A stretch of 64,000 bases of DNA from assembly GCF_019355935.1 (NCBI RefSeq), contig NZ_CP079925.1, positions 434,001 through 498,000 of the forward strand. The letters are read 5' to 3'. Both the position numbers and the translations under genes were made by a program. Shown piece after piece: positions 1 through 7,712 of this stretch (the stretch's first letter is position 1; each line of letters starts with the position of its first letter). This DNA comes from Comamonas sp. Y33R10-2. GTDB taxonomy: Bacteria > Pseudomonadota > Gammaproteobacteria > Burkholderiales > Burkholderiaceae_C. The notes under the pieces were generated by a model. The model had not been told where the DNA came from. It worked only from the letters and a program-made list of their open reading frames with translations, and ran no database searches.

Positions 1-346
1 GCCCAGCACGACGCTGGTGTCACATTCCGAACGACTCTCCACACGGCACATACGTGGCAGCAGAAGAATGTTGTCGTAGTCGAAAATTTCCATTTGATTC
101 CAAGCTCCATAAGAGGTCGCTGCAAACAATTTCACAGCGATGGGGCGCTTGGCTTGGAGGCCGGCTGTTTGTCAGAAAAGAAATTTCGGACAAAAAAAAC
201 CGGACCACAAGATACTTGGGCCCGGTGATTGATTCTATAGGCATAGAGGGGCGCCGGAGGTTTCCCCATGACTTTGATGGTTATATGGGGGCTGCAATGC
301 AGCAGCAAACCGCAAGGAGTCGCCAGCATTTCTACAATGGTGGGAT
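1..346. other. Non-coding or unassigned leader upstream of uvrD
   Basis: No open frame in this stretch resembles a known protein. The frames present overlap each other and run into uvrD, which suggests they are chance frames. The uvrD promoter is presumably here, but I see no convincing -35/-10 pair and no CTGT-N8-ACAG LexA-type site. The left edge may contain the end of a gene lying outside the window. Confidence 0.4.
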
Positions 347-2842
347 ATGTTTCCGATTGACCTGCTTGACTCCGCGCCCAAAGATGAAAATTTTGGCGTA
401 AACCCCGCCAACCATGGCTTCCACTCACCGCTGCTCACGGGGCTCAATGATGAGCAACTGGCCGCCGTGACCTTGCCTGCAGGCCATGCGCTGATTTTGG
501 CGGGTGCTGGCTCGGGCAAGACCCGTGTGCTGACCACACGCATAGCCTGGCTGCTGCAAACGGGGCAGGCCACACCGGGCTCTATCTTGGCTGTGACCTT
601 TACCAACAAGGCGGCCAAAGAGATGCTGACGCGCCTGTCCACCATGCTGCCCTACAACGTGCGTGGTATGTGGATTGGCACGTTTCATGGTTTGTGCAAC
701 CGTTTGCTGCGCGCCCACTATCAGGCGGCCAAGCTGCCGCAGGCGTTTCAGATTCTGGATATGCAAGATCAGCTATCGGCCGTCAAGCGCCTGTGCAAGC
801 AGTTCAATGTGGACGATGAGCGCTTTCCGCCCAAGCAACTGATGTACTTCATTGCGGGTTGCAAGGAAGAGGGCCAGCGCCCCGGCGATGTGGTGGCGAC
901 GGACCCCGACACGCGCAAAAAGGTAGAGCTATACCAACTCTACGAAGAGCAATGCCAGCGCGAAGGCGTGGTGGATTTTGGCGAGCTGATGCTGCGCAGC
1001 TTTGAGCTGCTGCGTGACGATGTGCACCTGCGCCAGCATTACCAGCGCCGCTTTGGGCATATTTTGGTGGACGAGTTTCAGGACACCAACAAGCTGCAAT
1101 ACCAGTGGCTCAAGCAGTTGGCGGGTGAGGCCGATGGCGGGCGTTATGTCTCGCAGTCGAGCGTGATTGCCGTGGGCGATGATGACCAGAGCATCTACGC
1201 CTTTCGCGGCGCGCGCGTGGGCAATATGGCCGATTTCATTCGCGAGTTTGACGTCAAAAACCAGATCAAGCTGGAGCAAAACTACCGCTCTTTCAGCAAT
1301 ATTTTGGACTGCGCTAACGCCCTCATTAGCAACAACAGCAACCGCTTGGGCAAGAACCTGCGCACCACGCAAGGCCCGGGCGAGCCGGTGCGCATTTATG
1401 AATCTCCATCGGATTTGGCAGAAGCTGCGTGGATCGTTGATGAGATCAAGCAGCTGGTCAAAAACGATGGTTTTACGCGCCAAGAAATTGCAGTTTTGTA
1501 CCGCAGCAATGCACAAAGCCGGGTAATTGAGTCGGCGCTGTTTAACTCCAAAATTCCGTACCGCGTGTACGGCGGTTTGCGCTTTTTTGAGCGCGCTGAA
1601 ATCAAGCACGCACTGGCTTATTTGCGCTTGCTGGAGAACCCGCACGACGAAACCAGTTTCTTGCGCGTGGTGAACTTTCCCGCACGCGGCATTGGTGCGC
1701 GCACGATTGAGGTTTTGCAAGACACGGCGCGCAGCAGCGGCTGCTCTTTGAGCGATGCGGTGACGGCGGTGGGCGGCACAGCCGGCACCAAACTGCAAGG
1801 CTTTGTGGCCAAGATTGATGTGCTGCGCGAGCAAACGCAGGGCAAGACGCTGCGCGAAATCATTGAAGCGGTGCAAGAGCAAAGCGGCCTGATTGAGCAT
1901 TACCGCAATGAAAAAGAAGGCGCGGACCGCATCGAAAACTTGCAGGAGTTGGTGACCGCTGCCGAGAGTTTTGTGACCCAAGAAGGCTTTGGCCGCGATG
2001 CCGTAGCGATGCCGGTGGATGAGCATGGAAATGCAGTTCAAGCGCTGTCCCAATCACCCGTCAGCCAAGGGCTTGATCCGAATGCACCGCTGTTGGATGA
2101 AGCATTGACGGGCCCTGCGGGCACGGCGGCATCGATGGTCAATATGGACACGGGCGAGACGCTCTCGCCGCTGCAGGCCTTCCTAGTTCACGCCGCTCTA
2201 GAGGCTGGCGATAACCAAGCCCAAGCTGGGCAAGATGCGGTGCAGTTGATGACCGTGCATGCATCCAAGGGGCTGGAGTTTGACGCCGTGTTCATCGGCG
2301 GTGTGGAAGAAGGCCTGTTCCCGCACGAGAACGCCATGATGGACCGCGGCGGTATCGAAGAAGAGCGCCGCTTGGCTTACGTGGCCATCACCCGCGCCCG
2401 CAAGCGCTTGTACCTGAGCCATTCGCAGACCCGCATGTTGCATGGCCAAACGCGCTACAACACCAAGAGCCGCTTCTTTGACGAGCTGCCCGAGGAAGCG
2501 CTGAAGTGGATTACGCCCAAGCAAAGTGGCTTTGGCAGTTTTGCTCCTAATTCAGGTGCTGGAAGTGCTTATGGATCAAGGGGTGGAGGTCAATTTGGCT
2601 CTAACTCCGGCTGGGGCAGTAAGCAAACGGAAGTCTTTGCCAGCCCACCCGTGCCTAAGCAAAAAGCTGAGCCGTCGCATGGCATGAAGGCTGGTATCAC
2701 CGTGTTCCACAACAAGTTTGGCGAGGGCAAAGTTTTGGCGGTAGAGGGCACGGGCGACGATGCCCGCGCGCAGGTCAGCTTTGGCCGCCACGGCACCAAG
2801 TGGCTTGCGCTGTCGATTGCCAAGCTGACGATCGTCGAATAA
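347..2842 (+). CDS. uvrD: ATP-dependent DNA helicase UvrD/PcrA
   Basis: Superfamily 1 3'-5' DNA helicase for nucleotide excision and mismatch repair. The 831-residue product has Walker A GAGSGKT at about 53-59, motif II DEFQD at 242-246, the motif III region GDDDQSIYAFRGA, motif IV LEQNYRS, and the motif V/VI segments TVHASKGLEFD and YVAITRARKRL. The C-terminus (about 785-831) matches the small Tudor-like RNA-polymerase-interaction domain of PcrA/UvrD. It is longer than E. coli UvrD (720 aa) because of an insertion before motif V and a Gly/Ser-rich linker (about 732-765). That linker coincides with a copy of a dispersed repeat (2541-2600). The start is the first ATG in frame with the conserved N-terminus. 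The gene is monocistronic and ends at a hairpin terminator. Confidence 0.96.
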   Translation: MFPIDLLDSAPKDENFGVNPANHGFHSPLLTGLNDEQLAAVTLPAGHALILAGAGSGKTRVLTTRIAWLLQTGQATPGSILAVTFTNKAAKEMLTRLSTMLPYNVRGMWIGTFHGLCNRLLRAHYQAAKLPQAFQILDMQDQLSAVKRLCKQFNVDDERFPPKQLMYFIAGCKEEGQRPGDVVATDPDTRKKVELYQLYEEQCQREGVVDFGELMLRSFELLRDDVHLRQHYQRRFGHILVDEFQDTNKLQYQWLKQLAGEADGGRYVSQSSVIAVGDDDQSIYAFRGARVGNMADFIREFDVKNQIKLEQNYRSFSNILDCANALISNNSNRLGKNLRTTQGPGEPVRIYESPSDLAEAAWIVDEIKQLVKNDGFTRQEIAVLYRSNAQSRVIESALFNSKIPYRVYGGLRFFERAEIKHALAYLRLLENPHDETSFLRVVNFPARGIGARTIEVLQDTARSSGCSLSDAVTAVGGTAGTKLQGFVAKIDVLREQTQGKTLREIIEAVQEQSGLIEHYRNEKEGADRIENLQELVTAAESFVTQEGFGRDAVAMPVDEHGNAVQALSQSPVSQGLDPNAPLLDEALTGPAGTAASMVNMDTGETLSPLQAFLVHAALEAGDNQAQAGQDAVQLMTVHASKGLEFDAVFIGGVEEGLFPHENAMMDRGGIEEERRLAYVAITRARKRLYLSHSQTRMLHGQTRYNTKSRFFDELPEEALKWITPKQSGFGSFAPNSGAGSAYGSRGGGQFGSNSGWGSKQTEVFASPPVPKQKAEPSHGMKAGITVFHNKFGEGKVLAVEGTGDDARAQVSFGRHGTKWLALSIAKLTIVE
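2541..2600 (+). repeat. Dispersed hairpin-type repeat copy inside uvrD linker
   Basis: Visual alignment with the intergenic copy at 24014-24069 shows the same order of blocks: gct, an AT-rich block, an agct-like block, then TATGGAT, AAGG and AGGT...ATTT at equal spacing. The copy is translated as a Gly/Ser/Arg-rich linker between the helicase core and the C-terminal domain. The match is partial, so descent from the repeat is an inference. Confidence 0.4.
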
Positions 2843-2859
2843 GACTGCACGCCATTTAA

Positions 2860-2896
2860 AAAGGCCGCCTGCATTGCGCTGGCGGCCTTTGTTTTT
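2860..2896. terminator. Bidirectional terminator between uvrD and phoX-like gene
   Basis: Perfect 10-bp stem aaaggccgcc/ggcggccttt, with T-rich sequence after it on both strands. It sits between the convergent 3' ends of uvrD and the phosphatase gene, so it can serve both. Confidence 0.85.
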
Positions 2897-2907
2897 GATG
2901 AAGTGGC

Positions 2908-4938
2908 TTAGTGAGCCTTGAGCGTCATCTGTGCGGGCGATGCCGTCAGGTAACCCACGGCCGAGCCAAACTTGTCTTTGTAGTTGGCCTTGATGAGCGG
3001 ATCCAGCGTTGCTTTGACGCTGGCGTGAATGCCGCCCCAGTCACCAGCGTGCTGGAAGTTGCTCATGATGTAAGTCCAGCCGTTGATCTCATCGACCGCA
3101 TGCAGACCGGTCGATTCGCCACCGGCAGGCACAGACAGCACACGCGACAGCTGCTGGGTGTCCACGTTGTAGGCCCACAGGAAATTGTTGACGTGCTGGC
3201 CGCTGTCTTCGCCGATGAACAGGGTGCGCATTTTTTCCGAGAACTTGAGGTTGTCGGGGTTGGCAATTTTGCTGGGGTTGGCGGTATTGCCCAGCGCATC
3301 GCCCTTGAGGGTCTTGCCATCGGTGTCCAGCAAGTCTTCGCCGGCCAGCAGTGCAGCGGTGTCTACAGGCATCCATTCGCTGTTGATGGTGGTGCCATCC
3401 GTGTCCTTTTGGCCGCCTTTGAGGTTCAGCGCCATCACCGCCCCAGCGACCAATTGTTTGGGCACAGAGATGCCGTTACCAGCCACATTGGCAGCGTTGC
3501 CTGCCACCATGGAGCTTTGAATGTTCTGCAGCGCAGAGTAGGCAATCTTGTCCTTGGCGTTGACGGTGGTTCCCTCCATTTTTGTGAAGCCCAAGCTCGC
3601 GCCTTTGAAGGCGGCGTAGCGGTGGGTTTCGAGGAAGGCTGCAGCTTTCTCCATGCCGGGGTTGATCTTGATCCACTCGGCCTTGCCGTTGGTCACGACC
3701 TTGGTGTAAGCAGCGTCGCTGGGGTCGGCTTTCACCACGCTCATGATGTCTGCGGGCTTGAGGGTGTTGGCCAAGTTCTCGATCTCGGCGCTGGTGGCTG
3801 AGCCCAGCTTTATCCATGTCAGTGCAGCAGCGCTCTTGGCAGCGGGGTCGATAGAGAAACCCGCACCGACCTTGGCTGCGTACAGCGTGCCCGCAGACAA
3901 GTCTTTTTCTTTGTCGGCAACAAAGACGAAGTAGGCGCTGTTGGTAGCGTCATCACCCATGAGTGCGGTGCGCTGGTCGGGCATGACTTGGACAAGCTCG
4001 TGCGAGATGCGGCCCATACAGAAATGCTTTTGGATGCTGGCAGTGCCATCGACATTCACAGTCACTTCCGGCATATGCCCATAGTGGTAGGGGTTTGCCT
4101 TGCTCGCATTGCCATAGAGGTTCTGGCTGTAGGCCTGAAACATGGTGTTGCTGGCGATGCTGAAAGCATCGGGCTCGTACTCTTCGCTGGACAGGTGTGT
4201 GCCCCAAGGCGAGAGGCTGGCACCGCAAGTGATCCACAGGCCGTGAACTTTGGATGTGTCCACGTTGTGGTACTTCACCAAGCTCAGCTTGCCGGTGCTT
4301 TGGTCTTGGTCCAGTGTCAGCACAGCAATGGGCGATGGCAGCTTGCCGTACATGTCGGTTTTACCGTCTTGGGCCCAAGTGGTGTATTCAAACTGCACCA
4401 CGGCAAACACAGGCATTCCTTTCACGCCGTCGACCTTGGCATTGGGCACGGTGAGCAAAGAGGTGCCATCGGGCGAGTCCGAGAAGAAATGGCGTTCGCT
4501 GCCGGCGACCGTTTTGTCGATGATCTTGTTGTCGCCAATGTCGTAGTAGCCGCCAGAGAGAATCGTGCCGCCTTTACCGTCTGGCACCATGTCGCCGGTC
4601 ACAAAAAAGGGCTGGTAGCCGAGGTCGTATGTCTGCTCGCTCTTGTCGTCAAAGGCCACCTTGAGCTGCGAGGCCGTATACATGGTGGCCATCCTGTCAG
4701 GGCTGCTAAGCGTTGGAGCGGCCATGCTGGAGAAGGTCGCTGATACGTAGTTTTTGGTGATGGGCGGTGTGACTGGCGGTGTAATAGGGGGTGCAGCAGG
4801 CGTAGCGGCTAAGTTGTCATCGCCACCACCACATGCGGCCAGCAGGCTGGAGGCAGAAACGACAGAGCCCAGAGGGAGCAGAGGAGCTGCAGAAAAAAAT
4901 TGCAGGGCTTTACGACGGCTGAGCAGGTTGTGTGCCAT
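2908..4938 (-). CDS. phoX: PhoX-family (DUF839) secreted phosphatase, Tat lipoprotein
   Basis: PhoX-type alkaline phosphatase (DUF839), a Ca/Fe-dependent phosphomonoesterase family that releases phosphate in the periplasm or at the surface. The 676-residue product starts with a Tat-like signal (SRRKALQFF) and a lipobox-like LLAAC ending at Cys36. A Pro/Thr-rich linker follows. The family signature is visible as CGASLSPWGTHLSSEE near residue 235, with GEDSGQH and the late LSVPAGGESTG block further on. Tat export with lipidation is inferred from these N-terminal motifs. A four-unit Pho box lies about 115-155 bp upstream of the ATG, which fits induction by PhoB under phosphate starvation. It is monocistronic and convergent with uvrD. 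Enzymatic activity is inferred from family membership only. Confidence 0.88.
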   Translation of the reverse strand: MAHNLLSRRKALQFFSAAPLLPLGSVVSASSLLAACGGGDDNLAATPAAPPITPPVTPPITKNYVSATFSSMAAPTLSSPDRMATMYTASQLKVAFDDKSEQTYDLGYQPFFVTGDMVPDGKGGTILSGGYYDIGDNKIIDKTVAGSERHFFSDSPDGTSLLTVPNAKVDGVKGMPVFAVVQFEYTTWAQDGKTDMYGKLPSPIAVLTLDQDQSTGKLSLVKYHNVDTSKVHGLWITCGASLSPWGTHLSSEEYEPDAFSIASNTMFQAYSQNLYGNASKANPYHYGHMPEVTVNVDGTASIQKHFCMGRISHELVQVMPDQRTALMGDDATNSAYFVFVADKEKDLSAGTLYAAKVGAGFSIDPAAKSAAALTWIKLGSATSAEIENLANTLKPADIMSVVKADPSDAAYTKVVTNGKAEWIKINPGMEKAAAFLETHRYAAFKGASLGFTKMEGTTVNAKDKIAYSALQNIQSSMVAGNAANVAGNGISVPKQLVAGAVMALNLKGGQKDTDGTTINSEWMPVDTAALLAGEDLLDTDGKTLKGDALGNTANPSKIANPDNLKFSEKMRTLFIGEDSGQHVNNFLWAYNVDTQQLSRVLSVPAGGESTGLHAVDEINGWTYIMSNFQHAGDWGGIHASVKATLDPLIKANYKDKFGSAVGYLTASPAQMTLKAH

Positions 4939-5035
4939 GAGGGTTTTGCAGTGTGGGGTGAAGCGCAGTCTTTTGCGTCGCGCTCAATTGACTGAATGCC
5001 AAGGCATAAGGTGCATGTTTGGCTCAGTCCTGCGA

Positions 5036-5091
5036 ATCCTAAAAAATGGAGATGACGCCTGCATGGCAGCTCGATGACACATCGATGACAG
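5036..5091 (-). promoter_or_regulatory. Four-unit Pho box with -10 element upstream of phoX
   Basis: On the minus strand four 11-bp units follow one another: CTGTCAT+4, GTGTCAT+4, CTGCCAT+4, GCGTCAT+4 (plus-strand 5052-5091). This is the 7+4 spacing of PhoB direct repeats (consensus CTGTCAT). Ten bases after the last unit is TAGGAT (5036-5041), a fair -10 at the usual distance in Pho promoters. Confidence 0.85.
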
Positions 5092-5140
5092 CATGGCTTG
5101 TGCTGCGGCAATGTGGTGATGCAAGCAAAGATAGAGCCCA

Positions 5141-5169
5141 TAAAAAAGCCCCGGCATGTAGCCGGGGCT
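5141..5169 (-). terminator. Terminator of the BPSS1780-type gene
   Basis: Minus-strand stem agccccggc/gccggggct with a 5-nt loop and a following T6 run, 36 bases after the stop codon of the membrane-protein gene. Confidence 0.85.
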
Positions 5170-5204
5170 GTTGTTGTAGGTAGCCGCTTGCGTGCAGCCG
5201 TCAC

Positions 5205-6032
5205 TTACAGGTCTGTTGGGGGAGTGGTGTTCGCTTCTGCACTGATGGGCGGCTGCTCAGTATCAGGAGGGCTGAAGCTGTCGCGAAACGAAAACACGAT
5301 GGATGTGAAAAAGACCGCAGCCAAAGCCAGTGCCGAGGCCACCATCAACCCACCAGCAATGCTGCCAATCATGGCGGCCAGAAGGCCGGTGACGAGGGCC
5401 AGCACCATACCGGTGGCGATAAACACGCCTACCCAGCTGATACCAAAAACAAGATAGGCGCCAACATTGCGAATGCAGCCCACAAAGCTGAAGAAAAGCG
5501 CTTTGATGGGGCTGACGCCGTGCCAATGAATCAATGCAGGTGCATGCCAAAAAGCCAGCGACAAAGGGATGTAGAGCAGCATGCTCATCCACATGGCGGA
5601 CTGGAACTCAGGCTCCTCAGCCAACTCGCGGGTCATCTCGGTTTGGCCCAGATAGACGCTGGCGAAGTTGCCGCCGTCGACGATGCTGGAAGCTCCGATG
5701 ATGAGCAAAAAGCTAGCCGCATACATGCCGCCCAGCATCAGCATGGATTGCAGATGTTGCGTGCCTGAGCGAAATGAAACGAGTAGCAAAGCTGGTGTGG
5801 GCTTGCGGCCGTGGGCAGCTTCAGAGGCGGCAACCATCATGCTCAGCGAGATGCAAGGCAGCAGGGCCAACGCTATGACGGGGCCGATGATTGGCAACGC
5901 GGAGATCAGCGACATGCTGGCCATGCCCAAACAAAATAGGGCGGCCAAAGCCAGCGGCTGGCTTTTGAATGTGCGCAGACCTTGTAGCACCCACTGAAGA
6001 CCAGTGCGGGCGGGAACGATTTGAAGTTTCAT
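5205..6032 (-). CDS. BPSS1780-family inner-membrane protein
   Basis: A 275-residue integral membrane protein of unknown function. It begins MKLQIVPARTGLQW, the start I associate with the BPSS1780 family of Burkholderiales. Hydrophobic segments lie at about 30-48, 52-70, 98-116, 150-170, 185-215 and 220-245, so roughly six helices are likely. The C-terminal tail is Pro/Thr-rich and polar. It has no close operon partner: the next gene upstream on this strand, thrB, ends 114 bp away, and a strong terminator follows. No catalytic motif is visible. The upstream sequence lacks a clear Shine-Dalgarno site, so the start rests on the family-like N-terminus. Confidence 0.75.
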   Translation of the reverse strand: MKLQIVPARTGLQWVLQGLRTFKSQPLALAALFCLGMASMSLISALPIIGPVIALALLPCISLSMMVAASEAAHGRKPTPALLLVSFRSGTQHLQSMLMLGGMYAASFLLIIGASSIVDGGNFASVYLGQTEMTRELAEEPEFQSAMWMSMLLYIPLSLAFWHAPALIHWHGVSPIKALFFSFVGCIRNVGAYLVFGISWVGVFIATGMVLALVTGLLAAMIGSIAGGLMVASALALAAVFFTSIVFSFRDSFSPPDTEQPPISAEANTTPPTDL

Positions 6033-6146
6033 GGAGAAGGTAGGAATACTTTTGCGAAAGAGTGCAAAAGTCGCTGCTTGAACTGTACCTGAGACGGCTA
6101 TACGGGGCTATCAATAGCCCCGCCGCCCTTGGTATGAGTTGGGCGC

Positions 6147-7103
6147 TTAGCCCAGCGTTAGCGGGTAAGCGATGCGCTGACTGAGTACGCGTTCGAAGTG
6201 GGTGGGGTCATGCGGCTGCAGCAAGGCCGCTTCGCGTGGCAAATAGAAGTCCCAGAGGCGAGAGATCCAAAAGCGCAGTGCGCCAGCGCGCAACTGTGCG
6301 TTGAGCAATTCGCGCTCGGCGCTGGTGAGAGGGCGCACGGCTTGATAGGCCGCGAGCATGGCTTTGGCCTTGTCGGCGTTGTGCGCACCTGTTGCGTGAT
6401 CGATACACCAGTCGTTCAGGCACACGGCCAGATCGAAAAGCCAAGTGTCCACACCGGCGAAGTAAAAGTCGAAAAAGCCGGTCAGCTTGTCGCCTTCAAA
6501 CATCACGTTGTCGCGAAACAGGTCTGCATGTACCGGGCCGCGCGGCAGGGCGGCGTAGGCGGGCGATGCGGCGATGTGGTTTTGGTAAGCCATTTCAGCG
6601 CGCAGCATGGCAGCCGCTTCTTTACCGAGGTGAGGCAGGACCACGGGCGTGGTTTCATTCCACCAAGCCAAGCCGCGCAGATTGGGCTGGTTGCGTTCGT
6701 AGTTCTGGCCGGCCAAGTGCATGCGCGCCAGCATGTCGCCCACAGCGGCGCAGTGCACTGGCTGGGGGCTGAGTTGGCTTTTTCCGGCCAAACGATTGAC
6801 GATGGCTGCAGGCTTGCCGCAGACCTTAAGCAAAATGTCGCCGCTGCGTGTTTCGCCCTGTGGGTCTGGCACGGGGATGCCGGCCTGCGCCAGATGCTTC
6901 ATCAGGTACAGGTAAAACGGCAGCTGTTCAAAGCTCAGGCGCTCGAACAGCGTCAACACGTACTCACCTTGGTCGGTGGTCAGAAAGTAGTTGGTGTTTT
7001 CAATACCGCCTTGAATGCCGCGCAACTCTTTGAATGAGCCAAGGGACAGGCGGCGCAGCAGCTCGCGCGCATCTTTATCGGAAACTTCGGTGAAAACAGC
7101 CAT
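6147..7103 (-). CDS. thrB: Homoserine kinase (APH-fold ThrB)
   Basis: Phosphorylates L-homoserine to O-phosphohomoserine in threonine synthesis. The 318-residue product is the aminoglycoside-phosphotransferase-fold type of homoserine kinase found in many proteobacteria, not the GHMP type. Visible marks are the N-terminal GGIENTNYFL nucleotide loop, the catalytic loop HADLFRDN (about 191-198) and the metal-binding GFFDFYFAG (about 208-216). The length is normal for the family. The start ATG gives the conserved MAVFTEVSD N-terminus. The DUF2782 gene lies upstream on the same strand, separated by a hairpin, so thrB may have its own promoter. Confidence 0.93.
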   Translation of the reverse strand: MAVFTEVSDKDARELLRRLSLGSFKELRGIQGGIENTNYFLTTDQGEYVLTLFERLSFEQLPFYLYLMKHLAQAGIPVPDPQGETRSGDILLKVCGKPAAIVNRLAGKSQLSPQPVHCAAVGDMLARMHLAGQNYERNQPNLRGLAWWNETTPVVLPHLGKEAAAMLRAEMAYQNHIAASPAYAALPRGPVHADLFRDNVMFEGDKLTGFFDFYFAGVDTWLFDLAVCLNDWCIDHATGAHNADKAKAMLAAYQAVRPLTSAERELLNAQLRAGALRFWISRLWDFYLPREAALLQPHDPTHFERVLSQRIAYPLTLG

Positions 7104-7163
7104 GGTGAATACGCCGGACTTTGACAGTCGGCAGAACTAACGGGTGATGGGTTCTATATACAA

Positions 7164-7191
7164 CAGGGCAGCGCTGTGCAGCACTGCCCTG
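7164..7191 (-). terminator. Hairpin after DUF2782 gene, possible terminator
   Basis: 8-bp stem cagggcag/ctgccctg extended by an inner gctg/cagc helix, 27 bp after the DUF2782 stop. The following minus-strand sequence (ttgtatat) is only weakly T-rich, so it may attenuate read-through into thrB rather than stop it. Confidence 0.45.
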
Positions 7192-7218
7192 TCATGAAGC
7201 GAAAAAGCGCGCGGCGCT

Positions 7219-7611
7219 TCAGAATTTGAGGAAGTTCCAGACGCGGGTGCCTGTGGTGTCGCTGCTATTGGTGTCGCGGTTGCGGGCAGCGCGGGCGCCG
7301 TCATTGGACTGCACCTCGTACTCGGGCATGGTGCCAACCTTGGGTTGCACGGTAATGCTTTGGGTTTGACCGCCTACGCGGGTCTCATCGACACGGCTGC
7401 CGCCGTCTTCTACGCGGATTTGTTCAATCCGCTGGTTGTGCTTGCCACCAGCAGCAGAGTTGTCCTGCTGGCCTTGAGGCGCGGGTGCAGACGCAGGAGC
7501 AGGAGCAGGAGCAGGTGCCGCCACAGTTGCAGCAGGTGTAGAAGAGGGAGTTTGGGCCAGAACAGATCCGGTAGCCAAGCTCAGAACGAGGAGGAGTGGT
7601 GCAGCGCGCAT
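7219..7611 (-). CDS. DUF2782 periplasmic protein
   Basis: A 130-residue exported protein with a signal peptide (MRAAPLLLVLSLATGSVLA, cleavage after LAQ or LA). An Ala/Pro-rich low-complexity stretch (about 22-48) follows. The C-terminal half is beta-rich, with RIEQIRVEDGGSRVDETRVGG and a terminal WNFLKF block, as in the DUF2782 family found beside polA and thrB in betaproteobacteria. The function is unknown. It is divergent from polA with a 101-bp gap that must hold both promoters. The Ala-Pro repeats (APAPAPAP) are probably a flexible tether. Confidence 0.8.
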   Translation of the reverse strand: MRAAPLLLVLSLATGSVLAQTPSSTPAATVAAPAPAPAPASAPAPQGQQDNSAAGGKHNQRIEQIRVEDGGSRVDETRVGGQTQSITVQPKVGTMPEYEVQSNDGARAARNRDTNSSDTTGTRVWNFLKF

Positions 7612-7712
7612 GATGATTGGATTGTAGGGCGACTTCGAATTCTCCCACTATGCTCTGCCCGACTTTAGCGGCGCACCCTGCTTGGGCGGGCACAAGTGCA
7701 CAATCGGTGGCT

